Shown here one piece after another: positions 26,331-36,154 of a stretch of DNA of 64,000 nucleotides. A program made the position numbers and the translations under genes. This stretch comes from CBDFKK01 sp965248815 (lineage in GTDB: Bacteria; Pseudomonadota; Alphaproteobacteria; SMXP01). The stretch is taken from NCBI GenBank assembly GCA_965248815.1, contig CBDFKK010000001.1, positions 1 to 64,000 on the forward strand, given 5' to 3'. The notes under the pieces are model-generated. The model saw only the letters and a program-made list of their open reading frames with translations, was not told the origin of the DNA and ran no database searches. The first letter of the stretch is position 1. Every line of letters begins with the position of its first letter.

Positions 26331-26336
26331 CGATCG

Positions 26337-28217
26337 GTGGCAGCGTTAGACGCAACATATCGATTGGCCCTGGTGGGCACGCCCAACTGCGGAAAATCCG
26401 CGTTGTTCAATGCCCTGACGGGAAGTCGTCAAAAAGTTGCTAACTATCCCGGTGCAACCGTCGAACGTCGTGCCGGCCGCTTTACGACCGAACAGAATAC
26501 CATTGTCGATGTCGTTGACTTACCCGGCAGCTACAGCTTGCGCGGGCGAAGTCCCGATGAGGCAATTACTCGTGATGTCGTCCTCGGCCATTACGCCAAT
26601 GAAGAGCAGCCGGACGTCATATTGTGTGTATTGGATGCAACGCATCTTCGGTCCCACTTGCGATTTGCCCTTGAAGTCCGACGGCTCGGCTTGCCGATGG
26701 TCGTGGTCCTCAACATGATGGACTTAGTAGAGCATCAAGGGATAAAGATCGATTTGTCGGCGCTCGAAAAAGAATTGGGCGTTCCTGTTGTGCCGACCAT
26801 TGCTGTCCGCAAAGCCGGACTATCAGCCTTGATTTCGCAATTGTCCAAGGACCCAAGCGATCTTGCTCGCGTGCCAGATACTGCCGATCCAGCGGCGACG
26901 GGAACTGATGCTTCCACTCTTCGAAACCTGCAACGTGAGGCAAAGCGAATTGCCGGTCTTGTCATTGTAAATGAAGGCATTGCCCACCGCGCGACCTACG
27001 AAATCGATCGCTTGGCTTTACACCCGGTCCTGGGCCCCTTCATTCTGATCGGCGTTATGTTCGTGATGTTTCAGGCCGTTTTCGCTTTGGCCGAAGCACC
27101 AATGCTTTGGATCGATCAAGGTATTGTTTGGCTGCAAGGGGCAGTGGAGGGCCTGCTCAACCAAGGATTCATGCGTAGCCTTATCGTTGATGGCATACTT
27201 GCAGGCGTCGGCAGCGTGCTCGTTTTTTTGCCCCAAATCGTCATACTCTTTGCCTTTATTTTATTGTTCGAAGCATCGGGATATATGACCCGGGCCGCGT
27301 TTCTGTTGGACCGGCTCATGGCCTATGTCGGCCTCAATGGCCGGGCGTTCATTCCTTTGTTATCGAGCTTTGCCTGTGCCGTTCCCGGAATTATGGCAAC
27401 GCGTTCGATTGAAAGTCCCCGTGACAGGCTCACGACCATTCTTATCGCACCGCTCATGACGTGTTCGGCGAGGTGGCCGGTTTACACGCTCATAATTGCG
27501 GCCTTCATTCCCAATGAAACGGTTGTGCCGGGCGTCGGCCTGCAAGGTCTTGTCCTGTTCTGCTTGAGCCTTGCCGGCATTGTCAGTGCGATCATTGTCG
27601 CCGGCGTACTTCGGCTCACGGTTGCGCGCGGCGCCAGCCAACCCATGATCATGGAGATGCCAACGTACAAAGCACCGCAGCTGCAAAATCTGCTGTTGGG
27701 GCTTTGGGAGCGCGTGAAGATCTTTTTGAAACGAGCAGGTACGATCATCCTCATCAGCATGATCATTCTTTGGGTGTTGGCGAGTTTTCCGCAAGCCCCA
27801 GTTGATGCGGTGGCACCTGCAATTAATTACAGTATTGCCGGGATTATCGGTCAGACTATTCAGCCGCTCTTCTCGCCGATCGGCTTTAATTGGGAAATCG
27901 TCGTTGCGCTAATCCCCGGCATGGCAGCGCGTGAAGTGGCGATCGCTGCTCTCGGCACGGTCTATGCCCTAAGCGGATCGGAAGACGCGGTCTCACAAGG
28001 CCTGGTGGAAGTTTTGAGAACTGCTTGGACTGTTCCGACGGCCCTGGCGTTTCTGGTGTGGTACGTCTTTGCCCCCCAATGCGTCGCCACTTTGGCAGCG
28101 GCACGGCGCGAAACAAACAGTTGGCGCTGGCCAATTTTCATGTTCGTCTATTTGGTAGTGCTGGCTTATCTGGGCGCGTTCATTACCTATCGCGTGGCGC
28201 TGTTATTTTACGGCTAA
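26337..28217 (+). CDS. feoB: Ferrous iron transporter B
   Basis: 626 residues with a GTG start. The N-terminal G domain has G1 GTPNCGKSALFN, G2 Thr in GATVERR, G3 DLPGSYSL and G4 NMMD, followed by a helical GDI-like region to about 220. The membrane part has the duplicated Gate motifs: FLPQIVILFAFILLFE, then ACAVPGIMATRSI and LIAPLMTCSARWPVYTLII, and the second Gate near AREVAIAALGTVYAL. It imports Fe(II) across the inner membrane. It is shorter than E. coli FeoB (773) and there is no feoC. It converges on phaC with only five bases between stops. Confidence 0.96.
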   Translation: MAALDATYRLALVGTPNCGKSALFNALTGSRQKVANYPGATVERRAGRFTTEQNTIVDVVDLPGSYSLRGRSPDEAITRDVVLGHYANEEQPDVILCVLDATHLRSHLRFALEVRRLGLPMVVVLNMMDLVEHQGIKIDLSALEKELGVPVVPTIAVRKAGLSALISQLSKDPSDLARVPDTADPAATGTDASTLRNLQREAKRIAGLVIVNEGIAHRATYEIDRLALHPVLGPFILIGVMFVMFQAVFALAEAPMLWIDQGIVWLQGAVEGLLNQGFMRSLIVDGILAGVGSVLVFLPQIVILFAFILLFEASGYMTRAAFLLDRLMAYVGLNGRAFIPLLSSFACAVPGIMATRSIESPRDRLTTILIAPLMTCSARWPVYTLIIAAFIPNETVVPGVGLQGLVLFCLSLAGIVSAIIVAGVLRLTVARGASQPMIMEMPTYKAPQLQNLLLGLWERVKIFLKRAGTIILISMIILWVLASFPQAPVDAVAPAINYSIAGIIGQTIQPLFSPIGFNWEIVVALIPGMAAREVAIAALGTVYALSGSEDAVSQGLVEVLRTAWTVPTALAFLVWYVFAPQCVATLAAARRETNSWRWPIFMFVYLVVLAYLGAFITYRVALLFYG

Positions 28218-28222
28218 CCCGT

Positions 28223-30235
28223 TCAGCTCCGGGCCAAGACATAGCTGCCGGGGGCGTCTTCTATGACATCGAGCGCGCCTTCGCCGGGCACCCGCGCTGC
28301 AACCTTCCTTCCGGATTTCTCAGAAAGCCATGCATCCCAGTCAGGCCACCAAGAGCCCGGATGCTCTTCGGCGCTCTTCCACCAGGCGCCCAAGTTTTCG
28401 GCCTCGGCCTCGCTGCACCAAAACTGATACTTTTCCTTCGCAGGTGGATTAATAACACCGGCGATGTGGCCTGATCCGGCCACGATGAAGCGCACCGGCC
28501 CGCCGAGCAATTTCATCCCGCGAAACACCGAGTTTACCGGAGCAATGTGATCTTCCCGACTGGACAGCATGTAAACCGGCACATCGACTTTCTTCATGTC
28601 GAGGGTCACGTCGCCCAAAGCGAGCTTGCCTTCCGCCAAATTATTTTCGTGATAGAACTGGCGCAGATAGTACATGTGTAGGGTCTGCGGCATGCGCGTC
28701 GCGTCTGCATTCCAATAGAGCAGGTCAAAGCGGAACGGCTCTTTGCCCAGCAGGTAATTGTTCACCACAAATGACCAAATCAGGTCGTTGGCGCGCAGCA
28801 TGTTGAATGTTTGCGCCATGCTGCCGCCTTCAAGGTAGCCGCCCGCTGCCTCCATGCGGGTCTCCATATTCTTGAGCTGTTCATCATCGATGAAGACCTT
28901 GAGATCGCCGGCTTCGGCAAAGTCGAGCTGAGATGCAAAGAATGTCGCCGAGTTGATTCGTTCGTCGTCTTTGGCTGCCATATAGGCAAGGCTAGCCCCC
29001 AAGAGCGTGCCTCCAATGCAATAACCGATCGTGTTAACCTTTCGGGAGCCGGTCGCTTGGATTACGGCGTCGAGCGCCTCGAAGATCCCTTGGTGCATGT
29101 AATCTTCGAAGGACTTTTGAGCCAGTTGAGCGTCAGGATTGACCCAGGAGACTACAAAGACCGTGTATCCCTGAGACAGGCACCAAGCGACAAACGAATT
29201 GTCCTGCCGTAAATCCAAAATGTAATATTTGTTAATCCAGGGCGGGAAGATCAGTAGCGGGGTCTCGTAAACCTTCTCGGTCGAGGGTTCAAATTGCAAA
29301 AGCTGAAAAATTTCGTTCTGATATATGATCTTACCAGGCGTTGTTGCGAGGTTTTCTCCGACTTGGAAATATTCCATATCGGTTTGCGTTATTTGCAAAT
29401 TACCTTTACCGCGGCTCAAATCCTGCAGAATGTTGTTCAAGCCGTTGACCAAATTTTCCCCGTTGCTATCGATAGTTGCGCGGATAGCCTCAGGATTAGT
29501 CATAAGAAAATTCGTCGGTGCAAAAGCGTCCGACATCTGCTTGGTATAGAAATCGACCTTATGCTGTGTGGCTTCATCCAAGCCCGGCACATTGGCTACC
29601 GTTTCCTGTAACCAGCGCGTCGTCAACAAGTAGGATTGCTTAATGAAATCAAAAATTTGGTTCTCGTTCCAGTCCTCGTGCTTGAAGCGGCGATCACCTT
29701 TTTCAGGTTCAACGACAGGCGCTAGATCTTCATCCAAGCCCCGGCGAACAGCGTTTTCCCAGAGCTCCATATGGCCCTGCCACAGCGCCTTTTGTGCCTC
29801 GACAAGCCGTTCGGGGTCAGCAGCCAGGTGCGCAGCTAGCTTGCTAAACGCGCTTCCGATGTTCAGAGGATCTGCAATAAACGGCGCCGTCATGCCGCCC
29901 TCCTGCTGGGCCCGCATATAATCCGTTACCAATTGCTGGCTAGTCTGAGCCACTTGCATCATGTTCTCTGCGAGTTTGGTGGGATCGGGTGCCGGGGAGC
30001 GTTGAGCCCGATCCTTAGGGCCCTGGTCCTTTGGCCGGACCCTCTCTTGCGATGTGCCCGTTTTCCCTCTGGCCTTCTTTGCGATCGCCGGGCCGGACTT
30101 CGGCGTGCTGTTGGGACCGGGTTTGCCTTTGGACCGCTTTTTCCTCGTCCCGCCTGCAGCAGACTTGGATACAGAGGCCTTGGCGCCTGTCGACGGTTTT
30201 CCAACGCCATTCGTATGCGGTGTATTGCCGGTCAT
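28223..30235 (-). CDS. phaC: Class I polyhydroxyalkanoate synthase
   Basis: 670 residues from the ATG at 30235; GTG codons at 30244 and 30253 are alternatives. The PhaC N-terminal domain (about 95-270) precedes an alpha/beta hydrolase core with the lipase-like box GYCIGG holding the catalytic Cys, then the Asp in SREDHIAP and the His in GSGHIAGVINPP. It polymerises 3-hydroxyacyl-CoA into storage granules. The first about 80 residues are an unusual Lys/Pro/Ala/Gly-rich basic extension, which might bind DNA or the granule surface. No phaA, phaB, phasin or depolymerase gene is nearby. Confidence 0.95.
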   Translation of the reverse strand: MTGNTPHTNGVGKPSTGAKASVSKSAAGGTRKKRSKGKPGPNSTPKSGPAIAKKARGKTGTSQERVRPKDQGPKDRAQRSPAPDPTKLAENMMQVAQTSQQLVTDYMRAQQEGGMTAPFIADPLNIGSAFSKLAAHLAADPERLVEAQKALWQGHMELWENAVRRGLDEDLAPVVEPEKGDRRFKHEDWNENQIFDFIKQSYLLTTRWLQETVANVPGLDEATQHKVDFYTKQMSDAFAPTNFLMTNPEAIRATIDSNGENLVNGLNNILQDLSRGKGNLQITQTDMEYFQVGENLATTPGKIIYQNEIFQLLQFEPSTEKVYETPLLIFPPWINKYYILDLRQDNSFVAWCLSQGYTVFVVSWVNPDAQLAQKSFEDYMHQGIFEALDAVIQATGSRKVNTIGYCIGGTLLGASLAYMAAKDDERINSATFFASQLDFAEAGDLKVFIDDEQLKNMETRMEAAGGYLEGGSMAQTFNMLRANDLIWSFVVNNYLLGKEPFRFDLLYWNADATRMPQTLHMYYLRQFYHENNLAEGKLALGDVTLDMKKVDVPVYMLSSREDHIAPVNSVFRGMKLLGGPVRFIVAGSGHIAGVINPPAKEKYQFWCSEAEAENLGAWWKSAEEHPGSWWPDWDAWLSEKSGRKVAARVPGEGALDVIEDAPGSYVLARS

Positions 30236-30298
30236 TGCTCTCACATGCGTCACGGGGCCAATGGCTAAGCTTATATTACGATCTCGTCAGGGAGAACC

Positions 30299-30451
30299 AT
30301 GACCCAGTTTCAATTCTTAACGAGTCGCTCGCAAAGAATGTGGTTTAGCCTTGGGCTTACCGGGAAAGCTTCATTGGTTGCCCTCGGGAATGGGTTAACG
30401 TTGTTCATGGAATACCGCGCAAAACGAGGCTTGAAAAAATCAACTGATTGA
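30299..30451 (+). CDS. Possible small protein, 50 residues
   Basis: A short frame with a strong AGGGAGA site three bases before the ATG. It reads MTQFQFLTSRSQRMWFSLGL and onward, basic overall (many Arg and Lys) with one moderately hydrophobic middle (about 15-37) and a lysine-rich end. It is divergent from phaC. I do not recognise it; the only support is the ribosome-binding site and an open frame. Confidence 0.4.
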   Translation: MTQFQFLTSRSQRMWFSLGLTGKASLVALGNGLTLFMEYRAKRGLKKSTD

Positions 30452-30648
30452 ATGGCTTCGCTGGCCTTATTCATTTTCTTGATTTAATCGCGGATGAGCC
30501 TAATACCTCTTCGATCTTCCGAGCTTTTCGCTTAATGTAGGGCTAAGGTTAAAAAAGTGTTATGCCGCGACTGTGTGACCCTCCCGAGTTGCGGCTGACT
30601 TGGGCAAGATCGGACTTGCTGGGGAATTGGCGGGTGGCTAAGAGAAGC

Positions 30649-32373
30649 ATGGCAAATCTATTTCGCGCGGCCTTTGTCAGCGCTATCGCGTTGGCCTTTT
30701 TGCAGGGCTGTTCCTTGGATCTTCCTAGCCCAACAGCCTGGCTCGGAGGCGATGACGACACCAAGACCAAAGACGGTGAATTTCCGAGTCTTTCGGAAGT
30801 TCCGGACCGCCCCAAAGAGCTCTCCTCGCAGGCAGAAAAAAGAAAGTCGGCTGAGAGTTTGTCAGCCGACGGACAGAACGCGAATTATACAGCTGAGACG
30901 TTGCGCGGCGATAGCTTTACGCCCGCATTCGCGCCGCAGCCCGCATCGAATGTTTCAGACGCACTCGGCGAAGCCTCGCCGACGGCAGATCAGCCAGTTG
31001 GCGATAGCGATGCCGCCGACGATCAGCGATCAGAACTTCCGGCCGCAAATAAGAATGCCGCATTAGCTCCAGCGCCACCGGCCCAACCGATCGTACCTGT
31101 GCACATCGAAGAATCGGCGCCTGTTCCGTCTGAACAGGCGACTCAATCGTCAAGCTCTGTTGAGTCGGTACCGGCGGTTCAATCGATGAACCCCGCACGT
31201 CAAAAAGAACCTCGCAAGGTGTCGCTTTCTGGCAGCACGTATTCTTCAAAGTTTGCCGCATCGGCGCGCGACGAAGATAAACTTCGAAGACAAAAGGCGA
31301 GCTTTGCTCAATCGACTTGGAACGAAGAGAGCAATGAACCACAGCGCCGTATACAAGCGAACATCGATTTGCTGTTAGACGATGTTAGTTCCGAGTCGCG
31401 CAGCGATGTCTTCCAAGATCAGCTCGTTAGCTCTGCGGTCATCACCGACGCCCCCAACCAGTTGGCAGCTTTTGCGCCAGCGGCTGGACCGGGTACGTTT
31501 GAAGGCCAAGCCGGTATGATGGTTGCGTCAGCCCGGGCGGTGCAAGGCAACCGCTCTCCAGCGCTCAACCGTCGCGGCGATCGGCGCTACACCGCAACTT
31601 TGATGGAAGAACGCAGGCGAGCGGAACGGCAGCTCGTCGCTGACCGGAGCGTTCTAAATTCGCCTGACGAGAGTGAAGCCATTGTGTTGGCCCGCACCAA
31701 TGCTAGCGGTTTTACGCTGTCGGCCGCCGAAACACTTGAAGCTTCGAGCGCAATGGCCGCGTCAGTCGCCAAGGCTGACGTAAAGACGGCGCCAGATGGT
31801 CTTGAAAGCGTTCCGCCATTTAAGACTTTGACGTTCGCACGGGCAGCGGTTCCCGATCTAACGGACGTAGAATTTGCGATGCAGACGGTTGTTGACGGCG
31901 GCCCCTCGGTAGAGCGCATTTCACAAACAAACCTGCAGGTTGCGACGACAGAGCCGCGGTCCATCGATCCCGTATCGACGGTTGCCGATCGGCCCGACAT
32001 TAAGTCTCCTGAAGATGTGAAAGAAGAAGTGCAACCACCTGAAATAACGCTGTTTTTTGCGGACGGTGCCGTGCAAATCGAAGAGTCGGACGAAACGGAT
32101 CTTGAGCGAATCGCCGACGTTCAGCAGCAAAATGGCGGTGCCGTGCGTGTTGTCACCCATGTTCCGTCGCTGTCCGACGATGAAGAACAGGGCAGCCGGC
32201 TTAGCCTTCAAGCGTCGCTTGAACGGGCCCGTGCCGTATCGAAACGCATGATGAAATTGGGCGTACATCCAACAGCGGTCGTGGTTGAAACTCGCTTTGA
32301 TGAGGAAGAAACCGCCGAGCGCGTCGTTCAGAACGCCAATTCCGACCTTCGTGTTGAAGTTTTCCTGGAATAG
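30649..32373 (+). CDS. OmpA-like lipoprotein, large and Ser/Ala/Glu-rich
   Basis: 574 residues from the ATG at 30649, which gives a lipoprotein signal (basic start, hydrophobic core, lipobox LQGC at about 18-21). A long, low-complexity, acidic and probably disordered region (about 25-450) follows. The last about 110 residues (ITLFFADGAVQIEESDETDLERIAD and onward; start FFADGAVQIEESD) look like an OmpA/MotB-type peptidoglycan-binding domain, with SLERARAVSKRMMKLG near the end. It probably tethers the envelope to peptidoglycan. The length of the linker is unusual. It is alone, 225 bases before the alaC operon. Confidence 0.75.
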   Translation: MANLFRAAFVSAIALAFLQGCSLDLPSPTAWLGGDDDTKTKDGEFPSLSEVPDRPKELSSQAEKRKSAESLSADGQNANYTAETLRGDSFTPAFAPQPASNVSDALGEASPTADQPVGDSDAADDQRSELPAANKNAALAPAPPAQPIVPVHIEESAPVPSEQATQSSSSVESVPAVQSMNPARQKEPRKVSLSGSTYSSKFAASARDEDKLRRQKASFAQSTWNEESNEPQRRIQANIDLLLDDVSSESRSDVFQDQLVSSAVITDAPNQLAAFAPAAGPGTFEGQAGMMVASARAVQGNRSPALNRRGDRRYTATLMEERRRAERQLVADRSVLNSPDESEAIVLARTNASGFTLSAAETLEASSAMAASVAKADVKTAPDGLESVPPFKTLTFARAAVPDLTDVEFAMQTVVDGGPSVERISQTNLQVATTEPRSIDPVSTVADRPDIKSPEDVKEEVQPPEITLFFADGAVQIEESDETDLERIADVQQQNGGAVRVVTHVPSLSDDEEQGSRLSLQASLERARAVSKRMMKLGVHPTAVVVETRFDEEETAERVVQNANSDLRVEVFLE

Positions 32374-32596
32374 GACGGAAAATCCCCGGGGCTAAGGTCT
32401 CGCTAGCGCCTCCATTTTTTGCACTTTCGTAACGCTTTAATGGGCCTATCATTGTGGCGGCGTTGGTCATTTAGCCATAAGGCTTTTGAATTTATACGAG
32501 GCTTTAGGCGCAACGTCGCTCACGATCAATCTGCCGTTATGACGTCATGGACGGCTGTCGAAAGGAACCGAAACTGAGAAGTTTGGTTAGTTGACG

Positions 32597-33820
32597 ATGG
32601 ATAAAGACTTCTATCGGATTCAGCGTTTGCCGCCTTATGTCTTTGAGGAAGTTAATGCCCTCAAAGCAGATGCCCGATCCAAAGGCCGGGACATTATTGA
32701 TTTTGGCATGGGCAATCCGGACATGGCGACACCTGCACATATTGTCGCCAAGCTTGTTGAGACCGCCCACAATCCGCGAACCAATCGATATTCAGCGTCC
32801 CGGGGTATTCCGGGTCTAAGGCGTGCGCTTGCGGCCTACTACGATCGCCGCTTTGGGGTACAAATCGATGCCGACAAAGAAGTCTGCGTAACCCTTGGTT
32901 CGAAAGAAGGATTTGCCAATTTGGCTCAAGCCATTACGGCACCAGGTGACGTTGTCCTCGTTCCCAACCCGTCCTATCCGATCCATGCGTACGGCTTCAT
33001 TATCGCGGGCGCTGTCATTCAACACCTTCCGGCACTAGATCCGGGGGATTTCTTGTCGCACATGTTCGATACGGCGCGACAAAGTCAGCCGTTGCCGTCG
33101 ATTTTGGTTTTAAATTACCCATCCAATCCGACCGCTTCGGTGGTCGACCTAGACTTCTACAAAGAGGTGCTGGCGTTTGCCTCGCGCTACGATTTAATCG
33201 TTCTATCCGATCTGGCGTACGGCGAAATATTCTTCGACGACAATCCACCGCCGTCTATTCTTCAGGTGCCAGGCGCGATGGAGCGTGTCGTCGAATTCAC
33301 CTCCTTAAGCAAGACATACGCGATGCCCGGTTGGCGCATTGGCTTTGCGGCGGGCAACCGAAAGCTCATCAGCGCGTTGGGCCGGATCAAATCGTATCTC
33401 GACTATGGGGCGTTTACGCCGATCCAAGTAGCCGCTACGGCCGCGCTCAATGGTCCGCAGGAATGTGTTGATCAAATTCGGAATATCTACAAAATGCGGC
33501 GCGATTGTTTGGTCGAGAGCACGAGTCTTGCCGGGTGGCGGATTCCAAGTCCGCCGGCCACAATGTTCGCCTGGGCACCGCTGCCGAGCGCGTTTGAACA
33601 TATCGGTTCGCTCGAGTTTTCAAAGCTTTTGATCGAGCATGCAAATGTCGCGGTATCGCCTGGCGTCGGCTTCGGCGAGCACGGCGAGGGCTACGTTCGC
33701 CTTGCATTGGTCGAAAACGAACAACGCATTCGTCAAGCCGCCCGCAATATCAGGAAATTTTTGAACTCTGCAGATCAGATCGTTGGGGGCCGGCCACAGC
33801 GTCGTGCGGCGGCATCTTGA
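32597..33820 (+). CDS. alaC: Alanine-synthesising aminotransferase AlaC type
   Basis: 407 residues from the ATG at 32597. A fold-type I PLP aminotransferase: FYRIQRLPPYVFEEVNAL, DFGMGNPDMATP, GSKEGFANL, NPSYPIHAYG, NYPSNPTA, DLAYGEI and the PLP-lysine segment SLSKTYAMPGWRIGF. The matches run close to E. coli AlaC along the length, though the same family includes other transaminases of alanine and diaminopimelate. Cytoplasmic. Its stop overlaps the TTG start of hom, so the two are coupled; the pairing is common in alphaproteobacteria. Confidence 0.92.
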   Translation: MDKDFYRIQRLPPYVFEEVNALKADARSKGRDIIDFGMGNPDMATPAHIVAKLVETAHNPRTNRYSASRGIPGLRRALAAYYDRRFGVQIDADKEVCVTLGSKEGFANLAQAITAPGDVVLVPNPSYPIHAYGFIIAGAVIQHLPALDPGDFLSHMFDTARQSQPLPSILVLNYPSNPTASVVDLDFYKEVLAFASRYDLIVLSDLAYGEIFFDDNPPPSILQVPGAMERVVEFTSLSKTYAMPGWRIGFAAGNRKLISALGRIKSYLDYGAFTPIQVAATAALNGPQECVDQIRNIYKMRRDCLVESTSLAGWRIPSPPATMFAWAPLPSAFEHIGSLEFSKLLIEHANVAVSPGVGFGEHGEGYVRLALVENEQRIRQAARNIRKFLNSADQIVGGRPQRRAAAS

Positions 33821-35103
33821 GTGACAAACTTCGCATCGGTGTGGCAGGTCTGGGAACCGTAGGCGCGACCGTCGTACGCTTGCTTGCCAAAAGCGGCCAG
33901 TCCTATGGTGCAGGACAACCGATAGAGGTGCGGGCAATTTCAGCGCGCAGCCAAAAGCTTGAGCGGGGTTTGGATCTTGGGCCATACGAATGGTTCGACG
34001 ATCCGGTTGAACTTGCGGCAAGTTCCGACATCGATGTTTTCGTCGAACTCATTGGAGGCAGCGATGGGGTTGCTTTGGCGAGCGTTGAGCGTGCGTTAAG
34101 CGAGGGCAAACATGTTGTCACGGCCAATAAAGCATTGGTGGCAACTCATGGCGTTTCGATCGCGCGCCTTGCCGAGCAGCAAAGCGTTGCACTCAACTTT
34201 GAAGCCGCGGTCGCCGGTGCAGTCCCGGTCATAAAAACGCTTCGCGAGGCGTTAGCCGGCAACCGAGTTGAGCGCATCTACGGCATTCTAAACGGCACTT
34301 GCAATTTCATTCTAGCCGATATGGAGGCATCGGGTCGGTCATTTGACGAGGCCCTGGCCGATGCACAACAAAAGGGATATGCGGAAGCTGATCCTGCATT
34401 CGATATTGGAGGCATCGACGCGGCCCATAAGCTATCAATCTTGGCAAGCCTGTCATTCGGGACCGAAGTCGACTTCGACAATGTCTATGTTGAGGGCATT
34501 GAGCAGATCACGGCTCAGGATATTGGTTTTGCCAAGGAGCTAGGCTACCGCATTAAACTTCTGGGTCTTGCCTGCCGCACCGACATCGGAGTGGAGCAGC
34601 GGGTGCATCCGTGTCTTGTTCACTATGACAAGGCGATTGCGGCGGTCGGCGATGTCATCAATGCGGTCGTCATCGAATCCGATCAGGCGGGACGCATCGT
34701 GCTCGAAGGACCAGGCGCTGGAGCCGAGCCGACAGCATCCGCGGTCATTGCAGATCTAATCGATATTGCCCGTGGTCATCGACAACCGGCTTTCATTCGG
34801 ACCGCTGAAAACCTTCGAAAGCCGGCAACGACCTCTATGGATGAGCACAAGAGTGCTTACTATCTGAGGCTTACTGCGCTTGATCGACCCGGTGTTATGG
34901 CCGCGATCAGCGAAGATTTGGCTCATGAGGGGGTTTCGATCGAGACTATTATTCAGCGCGGTGCGGAAAGCGGGTCGAGTGTCCCCATTATTCTAGTGGC
35001 GCATGAATGCCGGGAATCGGATATGAAAAAGGCCATAGAGAGAATTGGCGCCCATGAAGCCATCGTCCATCCGCCAAGAATGATTAGAATAGAGGCGCTT
35101 TAG
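33817..35103 (+). CDS. hom: Homoserine dehydrogenase
   Basis: 428 residues with a TTG start overlapping the alaC stop (TTGA). N-terminal NAD(P) domain (RIGVAGLGTVGATVVRLL), VVTANKALVA, catalytic domain with GILNGTCNFIL and AAHKLSILA, DxxxYxxG-like Lys and Asp positions, then a C-terminal ACT domain (YYLRLTALDRPGVMAAISE) for threonine feedback. It makes homoserine, the branch to threonine and methionine, in the cytoplasm. Confidence 0.96.
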   Translation: MSDKLRIGVAGLGTVGATVVRLLAKSGQSYGAGQPIEVRAISARSQKLERGLDLGPYEWFDDPVELAASSDIDVFVELIGGSDGVALASVERALSEGKHVVTANKALVATHGVSIARLAEQQSVALNFEAAVAGAVPVIKTLREALAGNRVERIYGILNGTCNFILADMEASGRSFDEALADAQQKGYAEADPAFDIGGIDAAHKLSILASLSFGTEVDFDNVYVEGIEQITAQDIGFAKELGYRIKLLGLACRTDIGVEQRVHPCLVHYDKAIAAVGDVINAVVIESDQAGRIVLEGPGAGAEPTASAVIADLIDIARGHRQPAFIRTAENLRKPATTSMDEHKSAYYLRLTALDRPGVMAAISEDLAHEGVSIETIIQRGAESGSSVPIILVAHECRESDMKKAIERIGAHEAIVHPPRMIRIEAL

Positions 35104-35161
35104 CGCGGACGGCGCTGGGGGCTTTGGGGTGTCTCGCCCGCAAGGGAGGTAAAAAACGATA

Positions 35162-36142
35162 ATGGTGGAAGACCTGCCGAACCTCGATCGCATGTTCACC
35201 CTTGAGCTGGCGCGCGTCACGGAAGCTGCCGCCATTGCCGCTTCACGGCTGGTCGGTCGCGGCGACGAGCGCGCTGCAGATCAGGCCACAGTCGATGCGA
35301 TGCGGCGCGCACTGAACACGCTAGATTTTGAAGGCACCGTTGTTATCGGCGAAGGCGAACGCGACGAAGCACCGATGCTTTTTATTGGAGAGAAAGTTGG
35401 GACTGGTAGGGGGCCAAAAATTGACATTGCCCTTGACCCTCTGGAAGGAACCACGCTGACCGCGAAAGCGATGGAGAACGCGCTTGCCGTCGTGGCGCTG
35501 GCCCAGGGCGGCAGTCTATTGCACGCGCCTGACGTCTACATGGATAAGATCGCGATCGGAGGAGGTTATCCGCCGGACTTGGTCGACCTGGATGCGGAAC
35601 CAATCGAAAATATTGAGGTGCTAGCCAAAGCCAAAGGCGTGCCGGTGGCTGAGATTACGGCGTGCGTGCTCGATCGGCCCCGACATGCGGAACTGATCGA
35701 AAAACTGCGCATAGCAGGTGCGAGTATTCACCTGATACCCGACGGCGATATTGCCGGGGTCATACACACCACGGACCCCAGCACGGGGATAGACATCTAC
35801 ATCGGTCAAGGCGGTGCGCCCGAAGGCGTTTTGGCAGCAGCGGCGCTGCGTTGCATCGGCGGACAGATGCAAGGCCGGCTGGTATTTCGAAACAAAGAAG
35901 AACGTGCGCGAGCCGAGAAGGCGGGCATTACAAACTTCGATACCAAATATTCCATGCTGGATATGGCCAGCGGTGACGTCATGTTTGCCGCAACTGGGGT
36001 CACCGACGGCTCGATGCTCGATGGAATTCATCTCCATGGCGATAAGATATCGACCCACACGGTCGTCATGCGCTCGCTGACGGGCACTGTCCGTTGGATC
36101 CGCGCTCAACATCAACGCGACTTGAAGTCATCAGACGTCTAA
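35162..36142 (+). CDS. glpX: Class II fructose-1,6-bisphosphatase
   Basis: 326 residues, a typical GlpX length. Metal and substrate motifs: GDERAADQATVDAMR, VVIGEGERDEAPML, DIALDPLEGTTLTA, DVYMDKIAIG and the C-terminal GVTDGSMLDGI. It removes the 1-phosphate of fructose 1,6-bisphosphate in gluconeogenesis, using Mn or Mg. It follows hom by 58 bases and precedes recJ by 12, a cluster order conserved in many alphaproteobacteria. Confidence 0.96.
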   Translation: MVEDLPNLDRMFTLELARVTEAAAIAASRLVGRGDERAADQATVDAMRRALNTLDFEGTVVIGEGERDEAPMLFIGEKVGTGRGPKIDIALDPLEGTTLTAKAMENALAVVALAQGGSLLHAPDVYMDKIAIGGGYPPDLVDLDAEPIENIEVLAKAKGVPVAEITACVLDRPRHAELIEKLRIAGASIHLIPDGDIAGVIHTTDPSTGIDIYIGQGGAPEGVLAAAALRCIGGQMQGRLVFRNKEERARAEKAGITNFDTKYSMLDMASGDVMFAATGVTDGSMLDGIHLHGDKISTHTVVMRSLTGTVRWIRAQHQRDLKSSDV

Positions 36143-36154
36143 AGAAACCTCGCT

